Below, piece after piece: positions 44,443-53,666 of a stretch of 64,000 nucleotides of DNA (positions are counted from its first letter, which is position 1; every line of letters starts with the position of its first letter). Below the pieces are notes generated by a model. It searched no databases. It saw only the letters and a list, made by a program, of their open reading frames with translations, and was not told the origin of the DNA. The stretch spans positions 19,194 to 83,193 of the forward strand of contig CAUJDD010000044.1 of NCBI GenBank assembly GCA_963169295.1. Direction: 5' to 3'. The position numbers were made by a program, and so were the translations under genes. The stretch is from UBA4416 sp020846025. Its GTDB lineage: Bacteria; Bacteroidota; Bacteroidia; B-17B0; Aurantibacillaceae.

Positions 44443-46401
44443 ATGAAAAAAATAGGATTTACATCTTTAATATTTTTACTCTGTTTTGTTACATATTCTC
44501 AATACACACCCGAGTTAAAATCGACACTTAAAAGAGTAAAAGAAGCTTCTTATTACGATTCTATACAACTGTTTGATAGAGGATCAAGTGCTATTAATTT
44601 GGCAACTAAATTAAATCAAAAAGGAGCAATAGCTGAGGTTTATTTATACTATGGAAACTATTTTTACTATATACGTAATATAGATAGGGCCAAGTCCTTT
44701 ATGGAAAAGGCTAAAGTAACTGCTCAAGGTTATCAGAATACCCACATTGAAGATTTAGCCAATATCAGGTTAATTTATATTGATTATGAATTAGGTATAA
44801 ACTCTAATGGTGAGGAAGAATTAAACCTCATGTTACAAAAAACAAAAGAATTAAATGACAATGAAAACTACTTAGAGTGTTTAAACCTCATAGCTATTAT
44901 TAATGAAGCTAAAAATAAAACAAAAGAAGCAGCCAAATTATATTTAGATGGATTAAACTTTGCCGAAACACATCATGTAGAGTATTATCCTTCGGTGTTT
45001 CTAAATAACTTAGGATTAATAAAATTATATACGGGTCAGGTAGATGAGGCTTTATTAGATTTCGAGAAAGCTTTAATTTCTGCTAAAAAAGAAAACAATC
45101 AAAATCTCATTAGTCATATAAAATTAAATATTTGTTTAATAGACATAAGAAAAGATCGTGTAAAAGAAGCAAATTTAATTTTTAATGAAATTATACATTA
45201 CGCTAGAATAAATAATCGTCCCAGAGAATTAGCAAGTGCGTTTGTAAATATCAGTACAGCATTTAATGAAACAAATCCAACATTAGCATTAGCTTATGCT
45301 GATTCATCTATATTAACTTTAAAAGGAAACGCATTGAACACCGAATTAACTAAAGCTTATTTGAATAAAGCCGAGATATTAATTAAGTTAAAACGACATC
45401 AAGAAGCTGAATATGTATTAAAACTTGCTAAACTAGAAATAAATAACACTAAAAATTTAGAGGATGAAATAGGATATAGTTTCTTAAATTATAAACTAGT
45501 TGCCTCTGAAGGAAAACATCAAGATGCCTTAACTCATTATTTACAGTATCGAAAATTAAAAGACAGTTCAGAACAAATACTTAATGGTAAAATAATCCAA
45601 GGCTTACAATTAAAATATAACGTACAAAAAAAGGAAATTGAATTAGAAAAAGAAAAATCTAAATATTTATTACTCGAACAAAAAAATCAAGATGAACGTT
45701 TTTTAAGATGGCTCTCAATCGGCATTGCTTTAATTGTTTTATTACTAATAAGCAGTCTCATTTACTATTTATATTCTAAGAAATTACAAGAAAAACAAAC
45801 TTACTTTAGCCAACAATTAATACAAAACATAGAGGCAGATAGATTACGTATTTCAATGGATTTACATGATGATATAGGGCAATCATTATCAATGATTAAA
45901 ACAAAATTAGGTATCCTTAAAAACAACCATCAGCCCATTCAAGATGTAGATAACGAATTAGCTAAAGTTATTGAGCAAACTCGAGAAATCTCAAGAAACC
46001 TTTATCCTTCTTATCTTGAAAAAATTGGTTTAACCCGTTCTATTGCACGACTTATGGAAAATGTACAATCGGCCTCACAACTAGAGTGTAGTTTTGATGT
46101 CGTTGAAGATGTTGAGTCCTTGCCGATTAATACCAAAACACACATTTATAGAATTATTCAAGAGTGTACTAACAATACCATAAAACATGCTAAAGCAAGC
46201 GCTTTAAAAACAAGCATCACTAAAACAGATAATGAATTCACATTGATTTATCAAGACAACGGAATTGGGCTTGATGGTAAAAATAAAAATAGCCTTGGAC
46301 TATTATCCATAAAAGAACGCGCTAAAATTATAAACGGTTCAGTTTCGTTTGATGAAAAATCAAATAAAAGTTTTAAATTAACACTCAAATTTAGGGTTTA
46401 A
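44443..46401 (+). CDS. TPR sensor histidine kinase, NarX/DesK (HisKA_3) type
   Basis: A 652-aa sensor kinase. A signal peptide (1-20, ending TYSQ) leads to a periplasmic TPR-like domain (about 25-380), a coiled coil (385-415), a membrane helix (about 417-441) and a cytoplasmic kinase. The HisKA_3 phospho-site is His475 in RISMDLHDDIGQSLSMIK. The ATPase has an N-box (IIQECTNNTIKHAKAS), G1 (DNGIGLDG) and LGLLSIKERA. This TPR-kinase type is common in Bacteroidetes and the signal is unknown. Its regulator gene follows by 3 nt. Confidence 0.92.
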   Translation: MKKIGFTSLIFLLCFVTYSQYTPELKSTLKRVKEASYYDSIQLFDRGSSAINLATKLNQKGAIAEVYLYYGNYFYYIRNIDRAKSFMEKAKVTAQGYQNTHIEDLANIRLIYIDYELGINSNGEEELNLMLQKTKELNDNENYLECLNLIAIINEAKNKTKEAAKLYLDGLNFAETHHVEYYPSVFLNNLGLIKLYTGQVDEALLDFEKALISAKKENNQNLISHIKLNICLIDIRKDRVKEANLIFNEIIHYARINNRPRELASAFVNISTAFNETNPTLALAYADSSILTLKGNALNTELTKAYLNKAEILIKLKRHQEAEYVLKLAKLEINNTKNLEDEIGYSFLNYKLVASEGKHQDALTHYLQYRKLKDSSEQILNGKIIQGLQLKYNVQKKEIELEKEKSKYLLLEQKNQDERFLRWLSIGIALIVLLLISSLIYYLYSKKLQEKQTYFSQQLIQNIEADRLRISMDLHDDIGQSLSMIKTKLGILKNNHQPIQDVDNELAKVIEQTREISRNLYPSYLEKIGLTRSIARLMENVQSASQLECSFDVVEDVESLPINTKTHIYRIIQECTNNTIKHAKASALKTSITKTDNEFTLIYQDNGIGLDGKNKNSLGLLSIKERAKIINGSVSFDEKSNKSFKLTLKFRV

Positions 46402-46404
46402 TAC

Positions 46405-47079
46405 ATGGCCTCTGTTGACACGATATTAATTGCTGACGATCATCCTATTTTCAGAAAAGGATTGATAGATTTATTGCAGCAAATGTTTGCGAAAGCAAAA
46501 ATTATTGAATGTCAAAATGGAACACAAGCAATACAGAGTATTCGTAAACTAAAACCAGCAATTGCCATTTTAGATATTAATATGCCCGAGATGAATGGAC
46601 TTGAAGTATGTAAACAAATTACTAAGGATCTATTAGATACTAAGGTGATTATTTTAACCATGTATCGAGAAAAAGAAATGATAAAAAATGCCATGCTATC
46701 TGGCGCAAAAGGATATTTACTAAAAGATAACGCCGTAGATGAAATAAAGGAATGTGTGAGTGCGATACTAAAAGGAGAAACATTTATTGGTACCGCCATG
46801 CAGCCTTATCAAAACGAACTATCAGTAGAAGATAAAAAGAAACAACAATTAATTGATTCTCTTAACTCGTTAAGCCAAGCCGAATTAAAAACGTTAAAGT
46901 TAGTAAGTCAAAATAAAAGCTCCCGAGAAATTGCCGAACTATTATTCTTATCCGAAAAAACCGTTGAGAACTACCGCTCGCGAATATGTCAAAAACTTGA
47001 TCTGCCTCCTCGCAACAACAGTTTAGTGCTATGGATAAGTGAGAACAAAGAACTCCTTACATTTATAAGTGAATTTTAA
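46405..47079 (+). CDS. NarL/LuxR family response regulator
   Basis: A 224-aa regulator. The receiver domain has acid pair Asp11-Asp12 (IADDHPIF), phospho-acceptor Asp57 in AILDINMPEMNG, and the Thr/Lys of ILTMYREKE and GYLLKDNA. A linker leads to the LuxR-type helix-turn-helix (about 155-210; LSQAELKTLKLVSQNKSSRE, FLSEKTVENYRSRI). It is the cognate partner of the kinase just upstream and probably controls the same or nearby genes; targets cannot be read from sequence. The TPR-SpoIIE gene follows by about 50 nt. Confidence 0.94.
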   Translation: MASVDTILIADDHPIFRKGLIDLLQQMFAKAKIIECQNGTQAIQSIRKLKPAIAILDINMPEMNGLEVCKQITKDLLDTKVIILTMYREKEMIKNAMLSGAKGYLLKDNAVDEIKECVSAILKGETFIGTAMQPYQNELSVEDKKKQQLIDSLNSLSQAELKTLKLVSQNKSSREIAELLFLSEKTVENYRSRICQKLDLPPRNNSLVLWISENKELLTFISEF

Positions 47080-47129
47080 GTAACCAAAACATGTTGCAGT
47101 TAAAAAAAATATTAAAAATTGAAAGTAAC

Positions 47130-49274
47130 ATGAGAAAATTACTTTATATCATACTACTCCTAACATCTTTTCGACAGCTATATTCACAATTCACTCCCGA
47201 AGAACAATCACAACTCGACTCTATTCATAAAATAATTCAAAATAAAACTTACCATGATACATTAAAAGCACAAGCTTATGTAATGTTAAGCGAAATTTTA
47301 GCAACCATGAATATTGATACCGTAATTTACTTGTGCAATAAAGCCGAGCAAATTGCCACCAAAAATCTAGAAAAAGAACTCTCAAAACCTGAAAAAAAAT
47401 CATTTAAAACCATTCTCGCTGCTGCTTTAAATAATATTGGTTATGCTCATATGAATAAATCAAATTATAATTTAGCTTTAAAATATTACACAAAAAGCAA
47501 TGAGATTGAACTCGAGAATAACGGCAGAAAAGAGCTAGCAAGTGGTTATAACAACATTGGACTAATTTATTTTGATTTAGGCGATATACCTAAAGCCATA
47601 GAATATTATCATAAAAGTTTACTAATAAAAGAAGAGTTTAATGACAAGAAAGGGATTGCCATGTCGTTAAATAATATAGGTTATGTATATGACAAACACG
47701 GAGATAAAAAATTAGCCCTAGACTATTATTTTAAAGGACTCCATATTTTTAAAGAACTTGGTAATAAAAAAGGGTTAGCCATGATTTATAATAATATTGG
47801 TACTTTATATTTTTCACAAAAGAAATATCTAGAAGCTTTAAATTATTACAAATTAAGTTTAAACATTAGACTTGAATTAAATGATAAAAAAGGAATGGCA
47901 AATTGTTATCAAAACTTAGCTTCCATTTATTTATTAGAAAAAAACAATGATTTATCAATTATTTATAATCAAAAAAGTTTAGAGCTAAGAACTGAAATAG
48001 AGGATAAACAGGGTGAGGCTTATTCTTATATCGAGCTTGGAAAGATATATATGTCATTAAACGAAATAAAAAAAGCAAAGCTATATGCTCATAACGGATA
48101 TGAGATTGGAACCCACAGTGGATTTATTGATATTATAGAACGAGCCTCTGATTTAATTAGTAAAATTGCCTTAAAAGAAGGTGATTGGAAAACCGCCTAT
48201 GAATATCACAACTTAGCCATACAAATGCACGATAGTGTTACCTCCAAAGCATCAATAAAGGCAATTGCAAACCAACAAGCTAAATACACCTATGAGAAAG
48301 AAAAAATAATTGCCGAAAATGAACAAGCCAAAAAAGATGTGATAACACAACAAAATCAAAAAACCCAAAGAATAATCATCATTTCTATAGCCATAGGCTT
48401 GATATTATCTTTACTCTTTTTTGCTTTATTATATAAACGATTTCGTGTTACACAAAAACAAAACAAGATAATTCAAAATCAAAAACATTTAATAGAAGTT
48501 AAACATCAAGAAATATCTGATAGCATCCATTATGCTGAGCGAATTCAGCGAACTTTTCTTGCAAATCAAGATTTAATGTCAAGTCAACTAAAAGACTATT
48601 TTATTCTATTTAAACCTAAAGATGTGGTTAGCGGTGATTTTTACTGGGCATCTAAATTAAATAATAATTCGTTTGCAGTAGTAACAGGTGATAGCACCGG
48701 ACATGGTGTGCCTGGTGCCATTATGAGTTTATTAAACATAACTAGTTTAGAAAAAGCTGTTGAGTATGAAACCGATCCTTCACAGATTTTTAATGTTACT
48801 AGAAATATTATCATAAATCGATTAAAACACGATGGTAGTGAGCATGGAGGTAAAGACGGAATGGATGCCAGTATCTGTGTGTACGACCTAAAAAATATGA
48901 TATTACACACAACGGCAGCAAATAACCCTATTTGGATTGTTCGAAGTTCATCTGATAAAACCAAAGAATTTATTGAAATAAAACCCGACAAAATGCCAAT
49001 TGGTAAACATGATAAACAACACGTCTCTTTTACATCACACACTATGGACATTTATACTGGAGATATCATTTATACATTAACAGATGGGTATCCAGATCAA
49101 TTTGGAGGTAACGATGAGAAGAAATTTATGACAAAGAACTTAAAGAATTTAATTCTTTCAATTGCACATTTACCATTAAAAGAACAACACGAAATTCTAT
49201 TAGCTAACTTTAATGATTGGAAAGGATCGCTGGAACAGATAGATGATGTGTGTGTAATAGGCGTGAAGATTTAA
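47130..49274 (+). CDS. TPR-containing SpoIIE-type PP2C phosphatase
   Basis: A 714-aa protein from the ATG at 47130; an in-frame ATG at 47091 would add 13 residues ahead of a clear signal peptide (MRKLLYIILLLTSF to LYSQ), so the inner start is preferred. TPR repeats fill the periplasmic part (about 80-390; ALNNIGYAHMNKSNYNLALK and kin). A membrane helix (about 420-440), a short coiled coil and a SpoIIE-type PP2C domain follow (SIHYAERIQRTFL, PKDVVSGDFYW, GDSTGHGVPGAIMS, DGYPDQFGG). The metal-binding aspartates in GDFYW and GDSTGHG are present. It should remove phosphate from a serine or threonine of an anti-sigma antagonist type of partner; none is encoded nearby. It is third in the kinase-regulator unit. 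Confidence 0.9.
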   Translation: MRKLLYIILLLTSFRQLYSQFTPEEQSQLDSIHKIIQNKTYHDTLKAQAYVMLSEILATMNIDTVIYLCNKAEQIATKNLEKELSKPEKKSFKTILAAALNNIGYAHMNKSNYNLALKYYTKSNEIELENNGRKELASGYNNIGLIYFDLGDIPKAIEYYHKSLLIKEEFNDKKGIAMSLNNIGYVYDKHGDKKLALDYYFKGLHIFKELGNKKGLAMIYNNIGTLYFSQKKYLEALNYYKLSLNIRLELNDKKGMANCYQNLASIYLLEKNNDLSIIYNQKSLELRTEIEDKQGEAYSYIELGKIYMSLNEIKKAKLYAHNGYEIGTHSGFIDIIERASDLISKIALKEGDWKTAYEYHNLAIQMHDSVTSKASIKAIANQQAKYTYEKEKIIAENEQAKKDVITQQNQKTQRIIIISIAIGLILSLLFFALLYKRFRVTQKQNKIIQNQKHLIEVKHQEISDSIHYAERIQRTFLANQDLMSSQLKDYFILFKPKDVVSGDFYWASKLNNNSFAVVTGDSTGHGVPGAIMSLLNITSLEKAVEYETDPSQIFNVTRNIIINRLKHDGSEHGGKDGMDASICVYDLKNMILHTTAANNPIWIVRSSSDKTKEFIEIKPDKMPIGKHDKQHVSFTSHTMDIYTGDIIYTLTDGYPDQFGGNDEKKFMTKNLKNLILSIAHLPLKEQHEILLANFNDWKGSLEQIDDVCVIGVKI

Positions 49275-49397
49275 AAAAAATATATAATAGGAATCTCTTC
49301 TTCAAAAATTTAAGTAGGTTGATACACCTTTTATAATAATCCTTAATTTATAAAAATATACTCATTATAAATCAGTTAATTTGATTACTTTTACACC

Positions 49398-49796
49398 ATG
49401 AAATGGCTAATTATTTTTATCATATTTCTTACTTCATTTAGCGCCTTTTCGCAAGGAAACGCTGATGATAACGCTTTACAAACAACTCTTAAAGTCAAAA
49501 CCTTACAAGAAAAAAAAATAGATTATCACAAAAAAACAGGTTTTGAAAGTGATGGCTACAGAATAAAAATTCACTTTAGTGCTGATAAAACCAAAGCACG
49601 AGAAGTACAAACTAAATTTAACACCAAATATCCTGAAATTAATTCGTACGAGGAATATCAACAACCTAACTTTGTAATTAATGTAGGCGATTTTAAGACT
49701 AAACTAGAGGCTTACGAACAATTAAAAAAAATTAAGGAAGAATATCCTTATGCTTTTATAGTAAAAAGCAAAATTAAACCCATGAAACTCAATTAA
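49398..49796 (+). CDS. exported SPOR-like domain protein
   Basis: A 132-aa protein with a signal peptide (1-19, ending SAFSQ) and a C-terminal SPOR-like fold (about 52-128): GYRIKIHFSADKTKAREVQT, then QQPNFVINVGDFKTKLEAYE with the aromatic/NVGDF/EAY pattern of SPOR repeats. SPOR domains bind denuded glycan strands at septa. No other domain. It is followed by pgk after 14 nt, perhaps in one transcript; a weak -7 element (TACTTTTA) lies about 10 nt before the ATG. Confidence 0.75.
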   Translation: MKWLIIFIIFLTSFSAFSQGNADDNALQTTLKVKTLQEKKIDYHKKTGFESDGYRIKIHFSADKTKAREVQTKFNTKYPEINSYEEYQQPNFVINVGDFKTKLEAYEQLKKIKEEYPYAFIVKSKIKPMKLN

Positions 49797-49810
49797 TTTT
49801 TTTATCCCCT

Positions 49811-51004
49811 ATGAAAACAATCGACGTACTTAATTTTCAAGGCAAACGTGCTTTAATACGCGTGGACTTTAATGTGCCTTTAAACGAGAACTTTGAAGTA
49901 ACAGACGAAACAAGAATAAAAGCGGCTACCCCAACCATTAAAAAAATTCTTGAAAAAGGTGGAAGCGTGATTTTAATGTCGCATTTGGGTCGTCCAAAAG
50001 AAGGGCCTACGAACAAATATTCTTTAAAACATATTGTAAGCACTGTATCAAAAAATATTGGAGCTGAAGTACTGTTTGCCGATGATTGTATTGGGGCCAA
50101 CGCTTATAACATTTCATCTGTATTAAAGCCGGGGCAAGTATTATTGCTTGAAAATTTACGTTTTTATAAAGAAGAAGAAAAAGGCGATGTTGCTTTTGCT
50201 GAAAAACTAAGTAACCACGGTGACATTTATGTAAACGATGCTTTTGGCACTGCACACCGCGCTCATGCTTCTACCGCTGTTATAGCTCAGTTTTTTGAAG
50301 ATGATGCCAAATGTTTTGGATACGTAATGGCTGGAGAAGTTGCGAGTATCAATAAAGTAATTAACGGTGCTGAAGCGCCATTTACAGCCATTGTTGGAGG
50401 AGCAAAAGTAAGCGACAAAATTTTAATTATTGAACAACTAATGAATAAAGCCAATAATATTTTAATTGGTGGTGGCATGGCTTTTACATTTGTAAAAGCA
50501 ATGGGTGGAAACATAGGCAAATCATTATGTGAAGATGATAAATTAGAATTAGCAAAAGAATTGTTATCCAAAGCAAAAGCAAAAGGTGTTAACCTTTACA
50601 TACCTACCGATGCGGTAATTGCAGATAACTTTGCTAATGATGCGAATAAAAAAGAAAGTAAAATTTCTACAATTGAAGATGGTTGGTTGGGCTTAGATAT
50701 TTCTGAAGAAACCATTGGCACTTATAGCGATGTTATTAAAAATTCAAAAACCATTTTATGGAATGGACCAATGGGTGTTTTTGAAATGAGTAGTTTTGAG
50801 AATGGAACTAAACAAGTTGCTTTAGCTATTGCCGAGGCAACCAAAAAGGGGGCTTATACGTTAATAGGTGGTGGCGATAGCGTAGCTGCTATTAATAAAT
50901 ACAACTTAGCTAACCAAGTAAGCTATGTAAGCACTGGTGGCGGCGCATTATTAGAATATATTGAGCAAGGAAGCCTTCCAGGTGTGCGTGCCATTGAAGG
51001 ATAG
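49811..51004 (+). CDS. pgk: phosphoglycerate kinase
   Basis: A 397-aa glycolytic enzyme moving phosphate between 1,3-bisphosphoglycerate and ADP. The signature RALIRVDFNVPLNENFEV is near the start, LMSHLGRPKEG follows, and the ATP-binding end GAYTLIGGGDSVAAINKY with STGGGALLEYIE is complete. Normal length, cytosolic. It lies between the SPOR-like gene and, after 110 nt, a transaldolase-family gene with its own promoter, so this is a small central-carbon cluster. Confidence 0.98.
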   Translation: MKTIDVLNFQGKRALIRVDFNVPLNENFEVTDETRIKAATPTIKKILEKGGSVILMSHLGRPKEGPTNKYSLKHIVSTVSKNIGAEVLFADDCIGANAYNISSVLKPGQVLLLENLRFYKEEEKGDVAFAEKLSNHGDIYVNDAFGTAHRAHASTAVIAQFFEDDAKCFGYVMAGEVASINKVINGAEAPFTAIVGGAKVSDKILIIEQLMNKANNILIGGGMAFTFVKAMGGNIGKSLCEDDKLELAKELLSKAKAKGVNLYIPTDAVIADNFANDANKKESKISTIEDGWLGLDISEETIGTYSDVIKNSKTILWNGPMGVFEMSSFENGTKQVALAIAEATKKGAYTLIGGGDSVAAINKYNLANQVSYVSTGGGALLEYIEQGSLPGVRAIEG

Positions 51005-51086
51005 TTAATTAAAAGTTAATCATATTTAAGATTTTGTGTCTTTTTTCAATTCTTAATTCACAAAACTTATTTCTTAATTAAAATCG

Positions 51087-51094
51087 TATATTTG
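51087..51094 (+). promoter_or_regulatory. promoter of the transaldolase-CBS gene
   Basis: TATATTTG followed by AACC is a full match to TAnnTTTG, 20 nt before the ATG at 51115. It indicates transcription independent of pgk. Confidence 0.7.
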
Positions 51095-51114
51095 AACCTT
51101 ATAAACACTAAACA

Positions 51115-52125
51115 ATGGAATTATATTTAGATTCAGCAAACCTTAAAGAAATTGAAGAAGGTTTTAAATTAGGATTCTTAAACGGACTAACCACTACACC
51201 TACCTTTATGCAAAAGGAAGGCATTACCGATATTGATGGTACGATTGTAAAGTTAAGTAAAATGGTGCCCGTGCTCCAAATTGAAGCTTTGGGTAATACT
51301 GCTGAAGAGGTGTTAGCTGAAGCTGAGCGCCAATTAGCTTTAGGATTAGATCCTAAAAAAACTGTTTTTAAAATTCCAGTTTCTTTAGAGGGTGTTCGCG
51401 CTTGTAAATTATTAAGAGATAAAGGATATTTAGTAAATGTACATTTAGTATATACCTTACAACAAGCATATATGGCTATGCACGCTGGTGCAACTTATGT
51501 TTGCCCACTAGTTGGCCGATTACAAGACCAAGGACATGACGCTTTAGCACTTGTTGAACAATGTGTAAATGCAGTAGATTTATATGGTTATGACACAAAA
51601 ATCATGTTCTCTTCAGTACGTCATGCCGAACATGTGCGTAATGCGATAAATGTAGGTGTACACACCATTACAGTACCTCTAAAGGTAATGAAACAACTAA
51701 CTGAAAATAATTTTACAACATTAGGTACCGATCAATTTATTATGGATACCCGATTAATGATGGTAAAAGTAAAAGAAGCCATTAAAGGCATAAATCCTAT
51801 TGTGCCTGAAAACACTACTATTACCGATGCCATTATTAAAATGACAGAATTTGGCTATGGTGCTGTAACAGTTACTAAAGCCGATGGAAGTATTAAAGGC
51901 GTATTTACAGATGGAGGCTTAAGAAGATTAATAGGTGAAAGTGGAAGAGATTGCTTAAATAAAAAATTAGCTGATCTAGAATATAAAGAACCTATTACTA
52001 TTGACGGTAATGTTTTATTAAACGATGCAAATGCTTTGTTTAAGAAAACCAATGTAGATACCATTGTAGTTACTGATGGTGGTAAGCCTGTTGGAATGCT
52101 TGATATTCAAGACATGAAAGGATAA
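51115..52125 (+). CDS. transaldolase/fructose-6-phosphate aldolase-family enzyme fused to a CBS pair
   Basis: A 336-aa fusion. Residues 1-215 are a short (FSA/TalC-type) transaldolase barrel: opening MELYLDSANLKEIEEGFKLG, TTTPTF, catalytic Lys86 in TVFKIPVS, and YVCPLVGRLQDQG. At the position of FSA Tyr131 or transaldolase Phe there is Leu132, an unusual change. Residues about 225-336 form two CBS motifs; ITDAIIKMTEFGYGAVTV and KGVFTDGGLRRLI closely recall the CBS pair of arabinose-5-phosphate isomerase (KdsD). CBS pairs bind adenosine nucleotides, so allosteric control of the aldolase is likely. It ends at a strong terminator. Confidence 0.88.
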   Translation: MELYLDSANLKEIEEGFKLGFLNGLTTTPTFMQKEGITDIDGTIVKLSKMVPVLQIEALGNTAEEVLAEAERQLALGLDPKKTVFKIPVSLEGVRACKLLRDKGYLVNVHLVYTLQQAYMAMHAGATYVCPLVGRLQDQGHDALALVEQCVNAVDLYGYDTKIMFSSVRHAEHVRNAINVGVHTITVPLKVMKQLTENNFTTLGTDQFIMDTRLMMVKVKEAIKGINPIVPENTTITDAIIKMTEFGYGAVTVTKADGSIKGVFTDGGLRRLIGESGRDCLNKKLADLEYKEPITIDGNVLLNDANALFKKTNVDTIVVTDGGKPVGMLDIQDMKG

Positions 52126-52142
52126 TCATAATGATACTAACT

Positions 52143-52174
52143 AAAAAAGCTCGAAGAAATCTTCGAGCTTTTTT
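52143..52174. terminator. bidirectional terminator between the transaldolase gene and fumC
   Basis: AAAAAAGCTCGAAGA (52143-52157) pairs with TCTTCGAGCTTTTTT (52160-52174), a 15-bp perfect palindrome with T tracts on both strands. It ends the rightward transaldolase-CBS gene and leftward fumC. Confidence 0.92.
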
Positions 52175-52192
52175 GTATCGATTTACAATTCA

Positions 52193-53590
52193 TTATTTCA
52201 AACTTCCAATCATATCTTCTGGTTTTACCCACTCACTAAATTGTTCCGTGGTTAGTAAGCCCAACTCTATTGAAGCCTCACGTAAGGTTTTGTTGCCTTT
52301 ATGTGCAGTTTTAGCAATTTTAGCAGCATTCTCATAACCAATATGTGTATTTAATGCTGTAACTAACATTAATGAGTTTTCTAAATGTTTTTTAATTTCT
52401 GGTAAATTAGCTTCAATACCATCAGAACATTTTTCGGTAAACGATACACAAGCATCGCCTATTAAACGCGCAGATTGCAATACATTAGCAGCAATTAAAG
52501 GTTTAAATACATTTAATTCAAAATGCCCCATGGTTCCACCAACAGTAGCGGCCACATCATTTCCTATTACTTGCGCACATACCATAGTTAAAGCTTCGGG
52601 TTGAGTAGGATTTACTTTACCTGGCATAATTGATGAACCTGGCTCATTATCCGGAATGATTATTTCACCAATACCACAACGCGGACCAGAAGATAACATA
52701 CGAATATCATTGGCAATTTTAAATAATGCTACAGCACTACGTTTTAAGGCTCCACTTAGTTCTACCATAGCATCGTGTGCAGCTAATGCTTCAAATTTAT
52801 TTGGTGCAGTTACAAATGGTAGTCCGGTGAGTTCAGCAATTTTTTTAGCTACTAACACATCATACCCTTTAGGTGTATTTAAACCAGTTCCAACAGCTGT
52901 ACCGCCTAGGGCTAATTCTTTTACTGCCTCTAATGCATTTTTTAATGCGCGAATACTCATGTTAATTTGTTGCACATATCCACTAAATTCTTGTCCTAAA
53001 GATAATGGAGTAGCATCCATAAAATGGGTACGGCCAGTTTTTATAATGTTCTCAAATGCTTTTGCTTTTTTAGCTAACGAGTCGCGAAGCTTTTCCATTC
53101 CAGGTATGGTAATTTCTACTACTTGCTTATACGCCGCAATATGCATTGCTGTTGGGTAGGTATCGTTTGATGATTGAGACTTGTTAACATCATCATTGGG
53201 ATGTAATACTTTTTTCTCGTCGTTTAAAGAACCGCCATTCATTACATGTGCGCGGTAAGCTATCACTTCGTTAGCATTCATGTTGCTTTGAGTACCCGAA
53301 CCTGTTTGCCAAATCACTAATGGAAACTGGTCATCTAATTTCTTAGCTAAAATCTCATCACAAGCTTTAGCAATTAAATCGCACTTATCTTTTGATAATA
53401 CACCTAATTCACAATTTGCTAAGGCAGCTGCCTTCTTTAAGTATCCAAATGCATATATAATTTCCTTGGGCATACTTGCCTCGGGTCCAATTTTAAAATT
53501 ATTACGAGAGCGTTCTGTTTGAGCACCCCAATAAACATGAGCTGGCACTTTTACCTCGCCCATAGTGTCTTTTTCAATTCTGTATTCCAT
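52193..53590 (-). CDS. fumC: class II fumarate hydratase
   Basis: A 465-aa iron-independent fumarase converting fumarate and malate in the TCA cycle. YWGAQTERSRNNFKIG, QTGSGTQSNMNANEVI, TGRTHFMDATPLSLGQE and the superfamily signature GSSIMPGKVNPTQPEAL with the active-site serine loop are intact. Length normal, cytosolic. It stands alone between a shared terminator and its own promoter; upstream lies sufD on the same strand. Confidence 0.97.
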   Translation of the reverse strand: MEYRIEKDTMGEVKVPAHVYWGAQTERSRNNFKIGPEASMPKEIIYAFGYLKKAAALANCELGVLSKDKCDLIAKACDEILAKKLDDQFPLVIWQTGSGTQSNMNANEVIAYRAHVMNGGSLNDEKKVLHPNDDVNKSQSSNDTYPTAMHIAAYKQVVEITIPGMEKLRDSLAKKAKAFENIIKTGRTHFMDATPLSLGQEFSGYVQQINMSIRALKNALEAVKELALGGTAVGTGLNTPKGYDVLVAKKIAELTGLPFVTAPNKFEALAAHDAMVELSGALKRSAVALFKIANDIRMLSSGPRCGIGEIIIPDNEPGSSIMPGKVNPTQPEALTMVCAQVIGNDVAATVGGTMGHFELNVFKPLIAANVLQSARLIGDACVSFTEKCSDGIEANLPEIKKHLENSLMLVTALNTHIGYENAAKIAKTAHKGNKTLREASIELGLLTTEQFSEWVKPEDMIGSLK

Positions 53591-53621
53591 ATTCTTGTGG
53601 TTTTAGTTGGGCTAAAATTAC

Positions 53622-53629
53622 CAAAAATA
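53622..53629 (-). promoter_or_regulatory. promoter of fumC
   Basis: TATTTTTG followed by GTAAT on the minus strand matches TAnnTTTG, about 32 nt before the fumC ATG in the 76-nt gap after sufD. Confidence 0.6.
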
Positions 53630-53666
53630 ACGCTTAAAAGATAACAGAATTTTAAATAAAATTAGA

